NCBI GenBank assembly: GCA_964450715.1
Contig: CAYVFC010000071.1
Span: 1-40,515, forward strand
From: CAYVFC01 sp964450715
Lineage (GTDB): Bacteria; Myxococcota_A; Polyangia; Polyangiales; JAFGIB01
DNA length: 40,515 nucleotides
Direction of reading: 5' to 3'
Notes under the pieces: model-generated
What the model was told of the DNA's origin: nothing
What the model saw: only the letters and a program-made list of their open reading frames with translations
Databases searched by the model: none
Shown here: positions 1-8,200 of the stretch, piece by piece
Numbering within the stretch: position 1 is the stretch's first letter
Layout: the number at the start of each line of letters is the position of its first letter
Translations under genes and position numbers: made by a program

Positions 1-252
1 GCCGTCTTCCCCCTTATTGCTCTTTTCAGCCGTTGAGAAATCCGGAATTAGCCAAGGAATATTGGTCCGCCCGTAGCCGGTGGCCACGGTGTACGCGATG
101 TCTTCGCGGGACAGGTCCAGCCTTTTCAATAGTTTATCCATCACATCCGAGGCAGATTGCTCGGGCCTGGGCCTGACCCGGATGATCTCCGAGCCCAGCA
201 CCTCGCCGTCTTCCAGCAACACGGCCTCGGCGGTCAGCGAGCCCACATCAAT
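1..252 (-). CDS. BadF/BadG/HgdC-type ATPase (dehydratase/reductase activator), 5' part only
   Basis: Reading leftward off the window edge, the frame gives IDVGSLTAEAVLL near the start and, about 50 residues on, TVATGYGR. These match the phosphate-1 motif and the following signature of ASKHA-fold activators of 2-hydroxyacyl-CoA dehydratases and benzoyl-CoA reductases. In that family an Fe-S dimer hydrolyses ATP to push electrons onto a partner enzyme. Only about 83 residues are present; the Fe-S cysteines and C-terminus lie outside. The start is problematic: an in-frame TGA lies eight codons before the ATT of Ile-Asp-Val, and the only start-like codons after it are ATT (252) and GTG (246). The GTG would remove the Asp of the phosphate motif. 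The usual short lead before GIDVGS is therefore missing. The gene is either started at a rare ATT or 5'-truncated. The family call is firm; intactness is not. Confidence 0.75.
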   Translation of the reverse strand, partial: MDVGSLTAEAVLLEDGEVLGSEIIRVRPRPEQSASDVMDKLLKRLDLSREDIAYTVATGYGRTNIPWLIPDFSTAEKSNKGEDG

Positions 253-290
253 TCGGCAGGACCGTCCCCCTTGTCAGGGAAAAGGGAATC

Positions 291-833
291 ATGCAGCGTG
301 CGAAGCAGCAGCTCGAAGGGGGCGTGAACCGGAAGATGGCGCAGGACGTGGCCCGAACCTGGAAGGACTACGGCAAGCTGACCCGGGTCGAGGAAACGGT
401 CCTGTACGCCAGGCTGCAAGGACACCACAAGATCGGCCTGGCGTTTTGCGTGGGACTGTCGGACGAAGCGAAGCTGTTTACCAATCTACTCATCAACGAG
501 GCCTTCGAGGTGGTATCGGCATGCTGCATGAGCGGTGCGCTCACCTCCGATGACGTGCAGCTACCGGAGGAGGACAAGATCGTCCCCGGTCTACGTCAGC
601 CCATGTGCAATCCGATTGGACAGGCGTTGCTGCTCAACGAGGCGAGATGCGACCTCAACGTGATACTCGGTCTCTGTGTCGGCGACGATGCCCTGTTCAT
701 CAAGCACTCCGAGGCACCAGTCACCGTCCTGGCGGTCAAGGACCGGGTACTGGCGCACAACCCGCTGGGAGCGCTGTACACGGCTCGTCGGATCTATACC
801 CGGATCAACCTGAGAAAACCCGAAGGAAGATAG
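291..833 (+). CDS. DUF1847 family metal-binding-type protein, N-terminally short
   Basis: The protein has 180 residues. From about residue 45 it carries the conserved DUF1847 blocks: KIGLAFCVGLSDEAK, the CC of VVSACCMSG, PMCNPIGQA, LNVILGLCVGDDALFIK, SEAPVTVLAVKDRVLAHNP. The spaced cysteines suggest a metal or Fe-S site. Family members occur in anaerobes and their function is unknown to me. Family proteins as I recall them begin with a Cys-rich CXXC-type segment. Here the first 40 residues hold no cysteine, so the N-terminal metal motif is absent. The start is an ATG with a purine-rich AGGGAAAAGGGA stretch just upstream. It is divergent from the activator gene with only about 38 bp between them, leaving little room for two promoters. 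Confidence 0.8.
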   Translation: MQRAKQQLEGGVNRKMAQDVARTWKDYGKLTRVEETVLYARLQGHHKIGLAFCVGLSDEAKLFTNLLINEAFEVVSACCMSGALTSDDVQLPEEDKIVPGLRQPMCNPIGQALLLNEARCDLNVILGLCVGDDALFIKHSEAPVTVLAVKDRVLAHNPLGALYTARRIYTRINLRKPEGR

Positions 834-868
834 GCTCGGTAAGTCGCGCGAATTCAGAACGTAGAAAA

Positions 869-1324
869 ATGCACGAGATCGATACGCGAATAGAGATCAA
901 CGCTCCCCGCTCAGTCGTCTGGGAGCTTCTGACCGATCTGGAAGGCTACCAGAGCTGGAATCCCTTCGTCGTTCTGGCCCGGGGCCGGATCGAGGTGGGG
1001 GAGAAACTGCTGTGCGAGCCGCAGATGCCGGCGGGGCGGCGCTACTCCTTCGAGCCGGTGGTCAACGAACACCGCCCCGGACGCTACTTTTCCTGGGTGG
1101 GAAACGTTCTGCACCCGCGCATCGCCTCCGGCGAGCACAGCTTCGAGTTGAGAGAGATCGGGCAGGACCGCACGCTGCTCATCCACGGCGAGCGGTTCAC
1201 CGGCATCGCTACCCGTTTTATGCCTCGCCGTGTGCTCGACAGTACCCGCCGGGGTTTCCTGCTTATGAACGAAGCGCTGAAACGGACCGCAGAGCAGCGC
1301 GTCCGCAACCCCGACGGCTCCTGA
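869..1324 (+). CDS. SRPBCC (START/polyketide-cyclase-like) domain protein
   Basis: The protein has 151 residues. It opens with the helix-grip signature IEINAPRSVVWELLTDLEGY followed by WNPF, typical of SRPBCC proteins of the polyketide cyclase/dehydrase type. These bind hydrophobic ligands in a deep cavity, and the specific ligand cannot be read from sequence. Later features fit the fold: alternating strands, a C-terminal helix around RRGFLLMNEALKRTAE, and the usual family length. The frame is open far upstream, but ATG 869 places the domain at the N-terminus. No signal peptide is visible, so it is probably cytoplasmic. It lies 35 bp after the DUF1847 stop and may be co-transcribed, although the two have no obvious functional link. 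Confidence 0.75.
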   Translation: MHEIDTRIEINAPRSVVWELLTDLEGYQSWNPFVVLARGRIEVGEKLLCEPQMPAGRRYSFEPVVNEHRPGRYFSWVGNVLHPRIASGEHSFELREIGQDRTLLIHGERFTGIATRFMPRRVLDSTRRGFLLMNEALKRTAEQRVRNPDGS

Positions 1325-1463
1325 ACCGCCCCCTGCCGCCTCCGGAATGAATGGGGGCGAACGGGTTGTTGAGTTATTTAACTTATTCTCGGCGGAATTC
1401 GTCAGACCTCGAGGCGCGGACGAGTCGCTACCGAGCAGCCAACGCCCATTCCGCATGACTAAA

Positions 1464-1526
1464 CAACGTCCCCGAATTCAACGTCCCCGAATTCACCGAA
1501 TTCACGAATTCAACGTCCCCGAATTC
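1464..1526. repeat. Short tandem repeats carrying five GAATTC sites
   Basis: Three identical 15-bp units CAACGTCCCCGAATT occur at 1464, 1479 and 1511. Shortened units CACCGAATT and CACGAATT sit between them at 1494-1510, so GAATTC recurs five times in about 60 bp. The array lies in the leader of the following lipoprotein gene, ending about 37 bp before its ATG. It could be slippage-prone DNA or a binding array; nothing more can be said. Confidence 0.75.
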
Positions 1527-1562
1527 GCAGGACCGCCAGAAATCCCGCGTACGGATAAGGCC

Positions 1563-2330
1563 ATGAGCAAGCCGGTTCGATCTGTCGCTCTGTTATTCTC
1601 AGTTCTCCTGTTGTCCGCTTGCGGCGATGACCGCGATGGCGCGGACGCTGACGGAACCGTTGGCGGGAACGGCGGCGGCGGGGCCGCAGGCGGCCGGGCC
1701 GGCGAGGGCGCGGCAGGAGCCGGCATAGGAGGCGGCGCAGGAAGCGCGGGCGGCGAGAGCGGCGAGGGCGTAGATGGTACGGACGAGGGCGGCCAGGGCG
1801 GCAGCGGCGGTTCCGTTGGCGCCTGGAGGCCGTTTTCGGACGACAGCCCCTGGAATACGCCGATCGCGCCGGACGCCGCGGTTTACCCCGACTCGGACGC
1901 GCTGATCGAGCACCTCGCCAACAGCTCGCAGTGGCCCGGATTGGGCATCAACATCCATCCCTGGAGCGTACCGGTCTACTGGGTGGACGATTCGGTGCCG
2001 CTGGTTGACGTTTCTACCCCGCTGAGCAACCAGGGCAAGAACGTCACCCTGCAAATTCCCATTCCGGAGGAAGCCGAGCCCGATCCCGAATCGGACGGTC
2101 ACCTGTGCATCGTCGATCGAGAGGCGGGCCAGAGCTGGGATTTCTTTCAGGGCCGCGACCCGGGCCAGAGCTGGGAGTGCATGCTGTGCTCGACGGTTGA
2201 CCTAAACGGCACCGGCGTGCGGCCTCCCAAGGACGGCAACCAGCCCTGGTACGTGTCGCACGGCTCGCGCGCTTGCGGATTTCCGCTGATCGCAGGACTG
2301 ATCAGGGAGTATGAGTATACGCAGCATTAA
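1563..2330 (+). CDS. Gly-rich-linker lipoprotein with C-terminal domain of unknown function
   Basis: The protein has 255 residues. ATG 1563 gives a short basic N-region, a hydrophobic stretch and the lipobox LLLSAC near residue 19, so it should be a lipid-anchored surface or periplasmic protein. The frame is open further upstream, but only this start places the signal peptide correctly. Residues of about 24-83 are almost entirely Gly, Ala, Ser, Asp and Glu, a flexible linker of the type common in myxobacterial lipoproteins. The remaining roughly 170 residues form a globular domain beginning FSDDSPWNTPI with VYPDSDALI, PWSVPVYWV and four cysteines. I recall similar SPWNTP openings in secreted actinobacterial and myxobacterial proteins of unknown role. 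It converges on the next gene with a 10-bp gap. Confidence 0.75.
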   Translation: MSKPVRSVALLFSVLLLSACGDDRDGADADGTVGGNGGGGAAGGRAGEGAAGAGIGGGAGSAGGESGEGVDGTDEGGQGGSGGSVGAWRPFSDDSPWNTPIAPDAAVYPDSDALIEHLANSSQWPGLGINIHPWSVPVYWVDDSVPLVDVSTPLSNQGKNVTLQIPIPEEAEPDPESDGHLCIVDREAGQSWDFFQGRDPGQSWECMLCSTVDLNGTGVRPPKDGNQPWYVSHGSRACGFPLIAGLIREYEYTQH

Positions 2331-2340
2331 CGCCCCCGGC

Positions 2341-2922
2341 TCAACGGATCACCTCGCCCTCGCAGGCCGAGGGCTTGGTGCAGAAGCGCATGCCGGGCAC
2401 GTCGCAGCAGACCTTGCCGCCGCCGAATGCGTCGCAGTCGCTGCCGGAGACGCATTGCAGATAGCTTCCGCCCGGGCAGTCCTCGGCCGGCCGGCAGACG
2501 TTGACGCAGCAGACCGCAGGCCCCTGGTCCTGCGAGCAGTTCAGGTCATTGGCGCAGATCGCGCCCGGGGGCAGGGTGCCGATCGGCCCCAGGTTCCCGT
2601 CGTAGATGGCGCCGTCCCTGGGGTATTCGATTGCGGCGTCCGCGTGCGCGGACGCGCCCGCAGCGCCGGTGCCTGCAGCGCCGCCGCCCGCTCCGCCCGC
2701 GCCTGCAGCGCCGCCGATCCCACTTTCGCCGCCCGCGGCGCCGACCCCTCCTGCGCCGCTCGCACCCCCGCCGCCGCCGGTTTCGCCGGTGCTTGCGGCT
2801 TGTCCGCCGCCGTCGGCCGCGGGCTGTTCCCCGCGATCATCGGAACCGCAAGCCGATAACACAATCGCCAGCGCACAGAGTGCCGTGGACGCGAACCGAG
2901 AGGCATAAACGCACATCGCCAT
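2341..2922 (-). CDS. Cysteine-rich lipoprotein with Gly/Ala linker
   Basis: The protein has 193 residues. The ATG at 2922 follows a strong GGAGG seven bases upstream and gives a signal sequence ending in the lipobox VLSAC. A linker of roughly 60 residues rich in Gly, Ala and Ser follows. The C-terminal 80 residues hold about a dozen cysteines in repeated CC-containing patterns (AVCCVNVC, KVCCDV, FCTKPSAC), resembling small disulfide-stabilised modules found in myxobacterial secreted proteins. No catalytic motif is visible. An adhesive, matrix or binding role is possible, but that is inference. It is convergent with the preceding lipoprotein gene. Confidence 0.75.
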   Translation of the reverse strand: MAMCVYASRFASTALCALAIVLSACGSDDRGEQPAADGGGQAASTGETGGGGGASGAGGVGAAGGESGIGGAAGAGGAGGGAAGTGAAGASAHADAAIEYPRDGAIYDGNLGPIGTLPPGAICANDLNCSQDQGPAVCCVNVCRPAEDCPGGSYLQCVSGSDCDAFGGGKVCCDVPGMRFCTKPSACEGEVIR

Positions 2923-3008
2923 GAGCGCCTCCTTTTCCCTCCGGCGCTCAGTGTAACATCGGAGGGGCCGGCGAGATACGCCCGTGCTCGGCGCCCGGCG
3001 TGTCCTTT

Positions 3009-3446
3009 CTAACGGGGTAGCGAGCCGATCCACTGCAGGATGGCGGCTTCGGGCATGGCGCCCGACTGCCGCGCGACCTCACGACCGTCGCGGAAGGCGA
3101 TCAGGGTGGGGATGGAACGGATGCCGAAGCGGGCGGCAACGCCCGGCGCGGCCTCGGTATCGACCTTGGCGAAGAGCGCCTGCCCGGTGCCCCTGGCCGC
3201 AGCGGACGCAAAGGCCGGGGCCATCATCTTGCACGGCCCGCACCAGTCGGCCCAGAAGTCCACCACCACCGGCAGGGTCGCCCGTTCGATGTAGCGGTCA
3301 AAGGATCCGTCGTCGAGATGGGCGGGGTGATCGACGGGCAACGGGCTCTTGCACCGGCCGCAGGTCGGTCGGTCCGAGACCCGCTGCCGGGGCAGGCGGT
3401 TGACCGCCCCGCAATTGCTGCACGGCACCTGGATGGAGTCAGCCAT
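3009..3446 (-). CDS. trxC: Thioredoxin 2 with N-terminal zinc ribbon
   Basis: The protein has 145 residues. An N-terminal zinc ribbon is formed by Cys9, Cys12, Cys29 and Cys32. A thioredoxin fold follows, with the active site WCGPC at residues 68-72, the FWADWCGPCKMMAP block and the cis-proline loop RSIPTL. This is the architecture of TrxC, a cytoplasmic disulfide reductase often linked to oxidative stress. ATG 3446 is preferred; a GTG two codons upstream (3452) would also be possible. The reducing partner is not encoded nearby. There is an 86-bp gap before the divergently read side of the neighbouring lipoprotein promoter region. Confidence 0.93.
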   Translation of the reverse strand: MADSIQVPCSNCGAVNRLPRQRVSDRPTCGRCKSPLPVDHPAHLDDGSFDRYIERATLPVVVDFWADWCGPCKMMAPAFASAAARGTGQALFAKVDTEAAPGVAARFGIRSIPTLIAFRDGREVARQSGAMPEAAILQWIGSLPR

Positions 3447-3530
3447 GAACACACCCGCTCTCTCTGTGTTTCGCCTCCACTCAAAATAAACACGCGATCG
3501 CGGGTGGCAACCCGACTCCCGAGACGGAGA

Positions 3531-3743
3531 TCACGTTCGGACGGTCGGATCATACGGATATCGGTTCAGACAGGTAAAACAGCCGCCCGGACGCAGAACC
3601 CGGGAGATCTCGCCGATGGCGCCGAACGGATCGGCAAAGAGATGCAGCGCCCCGAAGCAGTTCACCGCCCCGGCCGCACCGTCGACGATCGGCAACGACT
3701 GGGCGCTGGCGCGAGCGAATACCGGGATCGTCGCGCCGCAAAC
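3531..3743 (-). pseudogene. C-terminal fragment of a SAM-dependent methyltransferase
   Basis: On the minus strand the frame reads SLPIVDGAAGAVNCFGALHL and then EISRVLRPGG before a TGA at 3531-3533. This is the second half of a class I methyltransferase: the motif around the post-II strand, the FADP..A..EI segment and the LRPGG loop. About 70 residues remain and the SAM-binding GXGXG half is missing. The homology stops exactly at 3743/3744, where the next codon is TAG, created by the terminal repeat of the adjacent transposase element. No matching 5' half is seen beyond the element at 4941-5243, so the 5' part was lost during or after insertion. Confidence 0.8.
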
Positions 3744-3826
3744 CTAATAAATAATGTCCCTTTATATTCCTCGCGGCGGATAACCGGCGATTTCCTCTCG
3801 CCATCGAGCAAACTTCCTCCGCCCCG

Positions 3827-3886
3827 CCGCGTGGCTTCGCTGCTCCCGCGCCCTAGAACGCCACCGCGTGGCTTCGTTGCTCCCGC
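3827..3886. repeat. 37-bp-spaced duplication at the transposase 3' end
   Basis: The 23-bp segments at 3827-3849 and 3864-3886 differ at one base; both read CCGCGTGGCTTCG at their start. The second lies inside the last codons of the transposase and the first lies just beyond its stop. It appears to be a small local duplication of the gene's 3' end. Confidence 0.7.
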
Positions 3887-4860
3887 AAGGCCATACACCG
3901 TCCACCAACGGGCAACTGGATCGGATTCTTCCTCCTCAGATACACCCCGGCATCTCGAAGCCGCGCCAACTGTTCCCGCACGAACCCCTCGCTACCCACT
4001 GCCACCCCCTCCGCGAAGAACCGCAACCGCTCCTTGTACGCCCCCTTACCCTCGAACCCGCGCGCCTCCTCCGCCCGCACGATCGCCTCCGGAATCGCCC
4101 CCTGCCCCTCCTTGGTCGGCACCGCGCCCCGATAGTACAACAACCCCCGATAAGCCTTCATCGCCTTACGCTCGCTATTGCCACCCTTACCCCCCGCGTC
4201 TCCACCAACCTCTATCCCCCCACCCCCACTCCCACCATCGCTCCCCACCACCTCTCTCAATCCCAGAAGCCACCGCCCCTTCTGCGCCTGCCGGTAATAG
4301 ATCGACGACCCCGCGTGCTCCTCCGGCCGCGTCACCATCCCCGCTCTCACCCCATTCAAATCCACGTACAGCATACAGTCCACCACCGCCCTCCCCGGCT
4401 CCAACAACGTACTCTTGAACCGGTCCGCCCAGAACCGCCCCCTCCTCTCAAAAGTCCTATTATACCAGCGAGCAAACGCCGCCTGCACATTCCGCATCAG
4501 CTCCGACACATCGAACAACCGCCGATTGAACCTCTCCCACTTCTCCTCCCCCCACACCCCCAACGCCCCCTCCGAATTCGGATACAAAACCAGAGCCCGT
4601 TCCCGAAGCTCCTCCCGATCCATTTCCCGATACCCCTCGAACCTCACCACAGCATGATAGTGATTCCCCATCACCGAAAACGCCGCCACCTCACAACAGT
4701 ACGCCCCACAAAAATGCTTCAACAACTCGACCAACTGCACCCGACAGATCCCCCTCTCGAGCGGAAACTCCCCCTTCCCCCCCGCCGTCCGAGCGTGCAC
4801 ATGATACCAAACCTCTTCCCCCTCGATTTTTAGCCGAGCACATCGCGACACCGCCGACAC
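3853..4860 (-). CDS. REP-associated-type (Y1, HUH) transposase
   Basis: The protein has 335 residues from a GTG start. It carries the Y1 HUH motif in GNHYHAVV (His67, His69), an N-terminal WYHVHAR strand where this clade usually has YHV.(S/A)R, and a candidate catalytic tyrosine at 133 in AFARWYNRTF, followed by GRFWADRFKS. These are the hallmarks of RAYT/IS200-like single-strand transposases. After about residue 200 there is a Gly-rich insertion and a C-terminal extension (EQLARLRDAGVYL), as in longer members of the family. The reading frame is intact, so the enzyme may be active. Its own flanking repeats differ from the G+C-rich palindromes elsewhere in the window, so it is not proven to mobilise those. 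Confidence 0.88.
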   Translation of the reverse strand: MSAVSRCARLKIEGEEVWYHVHARTAGGKGEFPLERGICRVQLVELLKHFCGAYCCEVAAFSVMGNHYHAVVRFEGYREMDREELRERALVLYPNSEGALGVWGEEKWERFNRRLFDVSELMRNVQAAFARWYNRTFERRGRFWADRFKSTLLEPGRAVVDCMLYVDLNGVRAGMVTRPEEHAGSSIYYRQAQKGRWLLGLREVVGSDGGSGGGGIEVGGDAGGKGGNSERKAMKAYRGLLYYRGAVPTKEGQGAIPEAIVRAEEARGFEGKGAYKERLRFFAEGVAVGSEGFVREQLARLRDAGVYLRRKNPIQLPVGGRCMALREQRSHAVAF

Positions 4861-4940
4861 CTTTCCCTTTCCAGCCTGCCGACCCCGAAAGTACCAGCCC
4901 CACCGGCCCGTGTCAACTTAATAAATAGTGTCCCTTTATA

Positions 4941-5243
4941 ATTTATAATTCTCTATTTACGATTTTTACGATTCTTTATAATTCGTTTATTGCGGGACAC
5001 GGCTCGCGAAAGACGCGCGATCGGTGCGGCGAGAATTCTTCGTGTCAACGAAAAATGATCGTGTGAGCGGAAAATGATCACGGTGCTGTAAACGACGGGG
5101 GGACCGAAGGCGATGCAGAGGAGGTTTTTCACGAATTCGCTTGTAAAAAGGTGCAAAACGTTGCATCGGAAGTCGCTGAATGATACCCAGTTGAAAGTAC
5201 GAAGTATGATGTGGGGTAGGTTTATTCCGGAGCTCGTCCCTTA
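4941..5243. other. AT-rich intergenic region upstream of smc
   Basis: No gene is supported here. The first 50 bp are strikingly AT-rich (repeated TTTATAATT and TTTACGATT), continuing the edge of the transposase element. At about 5045-5085 the motif AAAATGATC occurs twice in near-repeat context. The smc promoter must lie in the second half. A GGAG at 5229 sits about 11 bp before the smc ATG. Confidence 0.5.
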
Positions 5244-8200
5244 ATGAAGATCAGGAAACTCGATATCTTTGGCTTCAAGTCGTTCGTCGACCGGACGGTG
5301 TTGCATTTCGACCAGGATATAACCGCGGTGGTGGGGCCCAACGGCTGCGGCAAGAGCAACATCGTCGATGCAATTCGCTGGGTGATGGGGGAGATGTCGC
5401 CCAAGCAGCTGCGCGGCAAGGCCATGGACGACGTGATCTTCGGCGGAGCCGAGTCGCGGGGCCCGGTGGGGTTCGCCGAGGTGTCGCTGACCTTCGAGAA
5501 CAACGACGGGATGGTGCCGCCGGAGTACATCGACTACCCGGAAATTACCGTCACCCGCCGGCTCGACCGGCAGGGGGAGAGCGAGTACCTGATCAACAAG
5601 GTGCCAGTGCGGCTCAAGGACGTGCACGAGCTTTTCCTGGGCACCGGGGTCGGACGCAGGGCCTACTCGATCGTGGAACAGGGGCGGATCGGGCTCATCG
5701 TCTCGGCCAAGGCCGAGGACCGGCGCGTGCTGCTGGAAGAGGCGGCCGGGATCACCAAGTTCAAGTCCCGCAAGCGGTCGGCCGAGCTCAAGATGGAACA
5801 CACGCGGCAGAATCTGCTGCGGCTGGGCGACATTATCTCGGAGATCGAGAAGAACCTGGCGTCGCTCAAACGGCAGGCGCGCAAGGCCGAGCGCTACAAG
5901 GTCTACCGGGAGGAGATCCGGGACCTGGAGCTGTGGGTGGCCTCGCACCGTTACCTGGAGCTTTCGGTGACCCGAAAGGTGCTGGACGAGCAGATCGAGC
6001 AGGCCACCGCGCGCGCGGAAGGGGCGCGGCTGGCGCTGAATGTGCGGGAGGCCGAGCTGGAGGCCGGGCGGTTGGCGCTGCAGCAGATCGAGCAGCGGGT
6101 CGAGAGATCGCAGACGCGGGTTTTCGAGCTGGAGAACAAGGTCAAGCTGCTGCAAAGCGAGATCGAGCACCACGAGACGCAGCTGCCGGAGCTCAAGGAG
6201 CGCGAGCAGGGGGCGCTGGGAGAGCTGGAACAGCTGGGCGAAAAGCGCGACGGGCTGCAGGTGGAAGCAGCCGGGCTAAAGGCGCGGCTGGGCGACCTGG
6301 AGGAAGCGGAGCAGGCCGAAAGCGAGGCGCTGCAGCGCGAGAACGAGGAGCTGGAGCGGCGGCGGCAGGCGGCGGACGAGGCCGAGCGGGCGCTGAACAA
6401 CGCGCGGGCGCGAGTGGGCGAGGCCGAGACGCGCATCGCGCGCGCCGAAGCGGTGCTGGCCGGATACGAGAAGCACCGCGCGGAGAACGAGGCTCGCCTG
6501 GGGCGGCTGGCGGTGGAGCGCGAGGCGCTTCGGAGCCGCGGCGGCGAGCTGGGACAGCAGGCCGAGGAGCAGCGGGCACGGCTTCAGGGGCTCAGGTGCG
6601 GCAAGGACGAGCTGCTGGACCGGCGCGGGCAGATCGAGGCGGAGCTCGGGGAGCTGCGCGAGAACATCAAGACGAGCGACGGGGAGCTTCAGGCGATCAA
6701 AGAGCAGTTGGCCCGAAAACGGTCACGGCTGGTCTCGTTGAAGGAGATCCAGCAGCGCTTCGAGGGAGTGGGGACCGGCGTGCGCGCGGTCATGAGCCAC
6801 TTTGCCGCCGACCCCGAGCAGGGGGCGCGCGCTGGCGTGCTGGGGCTGGTAGCCGACCGGGTGCAGTGCCCGGCCGAGCTCACGCAGGCGTTGGCCGCGG
6901 TGCTGGGCGAGAAGCTGCAGTACGTGGTGATCGAGAACCTGGACGCCGGCATGGAGGCGCTGCGCTACCTGGGCGAGGGCAAGCACGGAAGAGCAACGCT
7001 GATGCCGCGGGTGCCGGTAAACGGAGTGCGGGTGCGCGGCGAGCTGCCCGCGGGCGACGGGGTGCTGGGCTTTCTCACCGACCGCATCAAGGTGAACGAG
7101 ACGGACCGGGAGCTGGTCAACCACCTGCTGGCCGACGTTGTGCTGGTCGAGGACCTGGCGCGGGCGCGCGCGCTTCACGAGAACGGACAGACGCAGGACA
7201 CGCTGGTCACGCTCGAGGGCGAGGTGATCGGCGGCGACGGAAGCCTGTCGGGCGGCGGGGGCGAGGACGGAGCACACCTGCTGCAGATCCAGCGCGAAAT
7301 CCGCGAGCTCGGGAGCGAGGTCGAGCAACTGCAGGGCGAGGCCGCCGGGACAGCGGCCAGGCACGGCGAGCTGCGCAACGCCATCGCGCAGCGGCAGGCG
7401 GCTCTGGAGGCGACGCGGACCGACGCGCACCAGACCGAGCTCACGCTAGCGACGACCGAACGAGACCTGGACCGGACCGAGCAGGCCGGGCGCGAGGCGA
7501 ACGAACGGCTTCAGGCGCTAGCCAACGAGGCCGAGGAGATCGCGCGGTCGCTGGAAGAGGCGCGCGGCGAGCAGGGCGAGGCCGAGGCCGAGCGCGAGGC
7601 GGCACACGCGGCAGAGAGCGACGCGCGGCAGGCGGTGGACGCGGCCGCGGAGATCCACCGGCTCAGGCGTACCAGCGTGGAAGAACAAACCGCGGTGGTG
7701 ACCGAGGTGCGGGTGCGCGCGGCCGAGGCGCGGCAGAAGGCCGAGAGCGACCGGGAGGCGCTGGACAGGCTCAACGAGTCGATGCAGGAGATCGACGGGC
7801 GCATGGAGCGTCTGCGGGAGGACGCGGAGCGGTTCAGCCGGCAGCAGGTCGAGCTGGCGGAACGGGTTCAGCAGGAGCGCGCCACGCTGGCCGAGCGGGT
7901 CGAGGAGGCCATGCAGGCTAACGAGGAAGCGGCGAGCGTCAAGGCCGAGTACGACGAGGCCAGGGAAGAGCTGGGCGAGCACGAGCTCGCGCTACGGCAG
8001 GTACGCGGGGTGATCGAGCAGACCACCGCTCAGGTCAACAGCCTGTCGCTCAACGAGCGGGAGACGTCGCTGCAAATCGACCACCTGGTGGCCTCGGTGC
8101 GCGAGCGGCACCGGCTGGAGCTCTGCAAGCAGCTCGGCGACTTCCACGCGCGGGAGATCCCGGACCAGACGGTGCTGGACCGGGTGGACGAGCTACAGCG

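Larger units (their letters stand above)
3745..4940 (-). mobile_element. Y1-transposase element bounded by 22-bp direct repeats
   Basis: One HUH transposase gene lies between two near-identical direct repeats, at 3745-3766 and 4919-4940. They share TAATAAATA, then A or G, then TGTCCCTTTATA, matching at 21 of 22 bases. The left boundary coincides to the base with where the truncated methyltransferase stops, which supports these repeats as the element ends. Classic IS200/IS605 and REP-associated transposases do not have terminal inverted repeats and do not create target duplications, so flanking repeats of this sort probably represent recognition or target sequences. AT-rich sequence continues to about 4990 on the right side. 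Confidence 0.7.

Noticed and set aside
3868..4833. A 321-codon Pro/His/Arg-rich plus-strand frame opposite the transposase
   Set aside because: It is the antisense of a recognised transposase and has low-complexity composition.
5933..7921. A 662-codon plus-strand frame inside smc
   Set aside because: It is a Gly/Ala/Arg-rich shadow frame of the G+C-rich coiled-coil region, with no motif; the smc frame explains the DNA.
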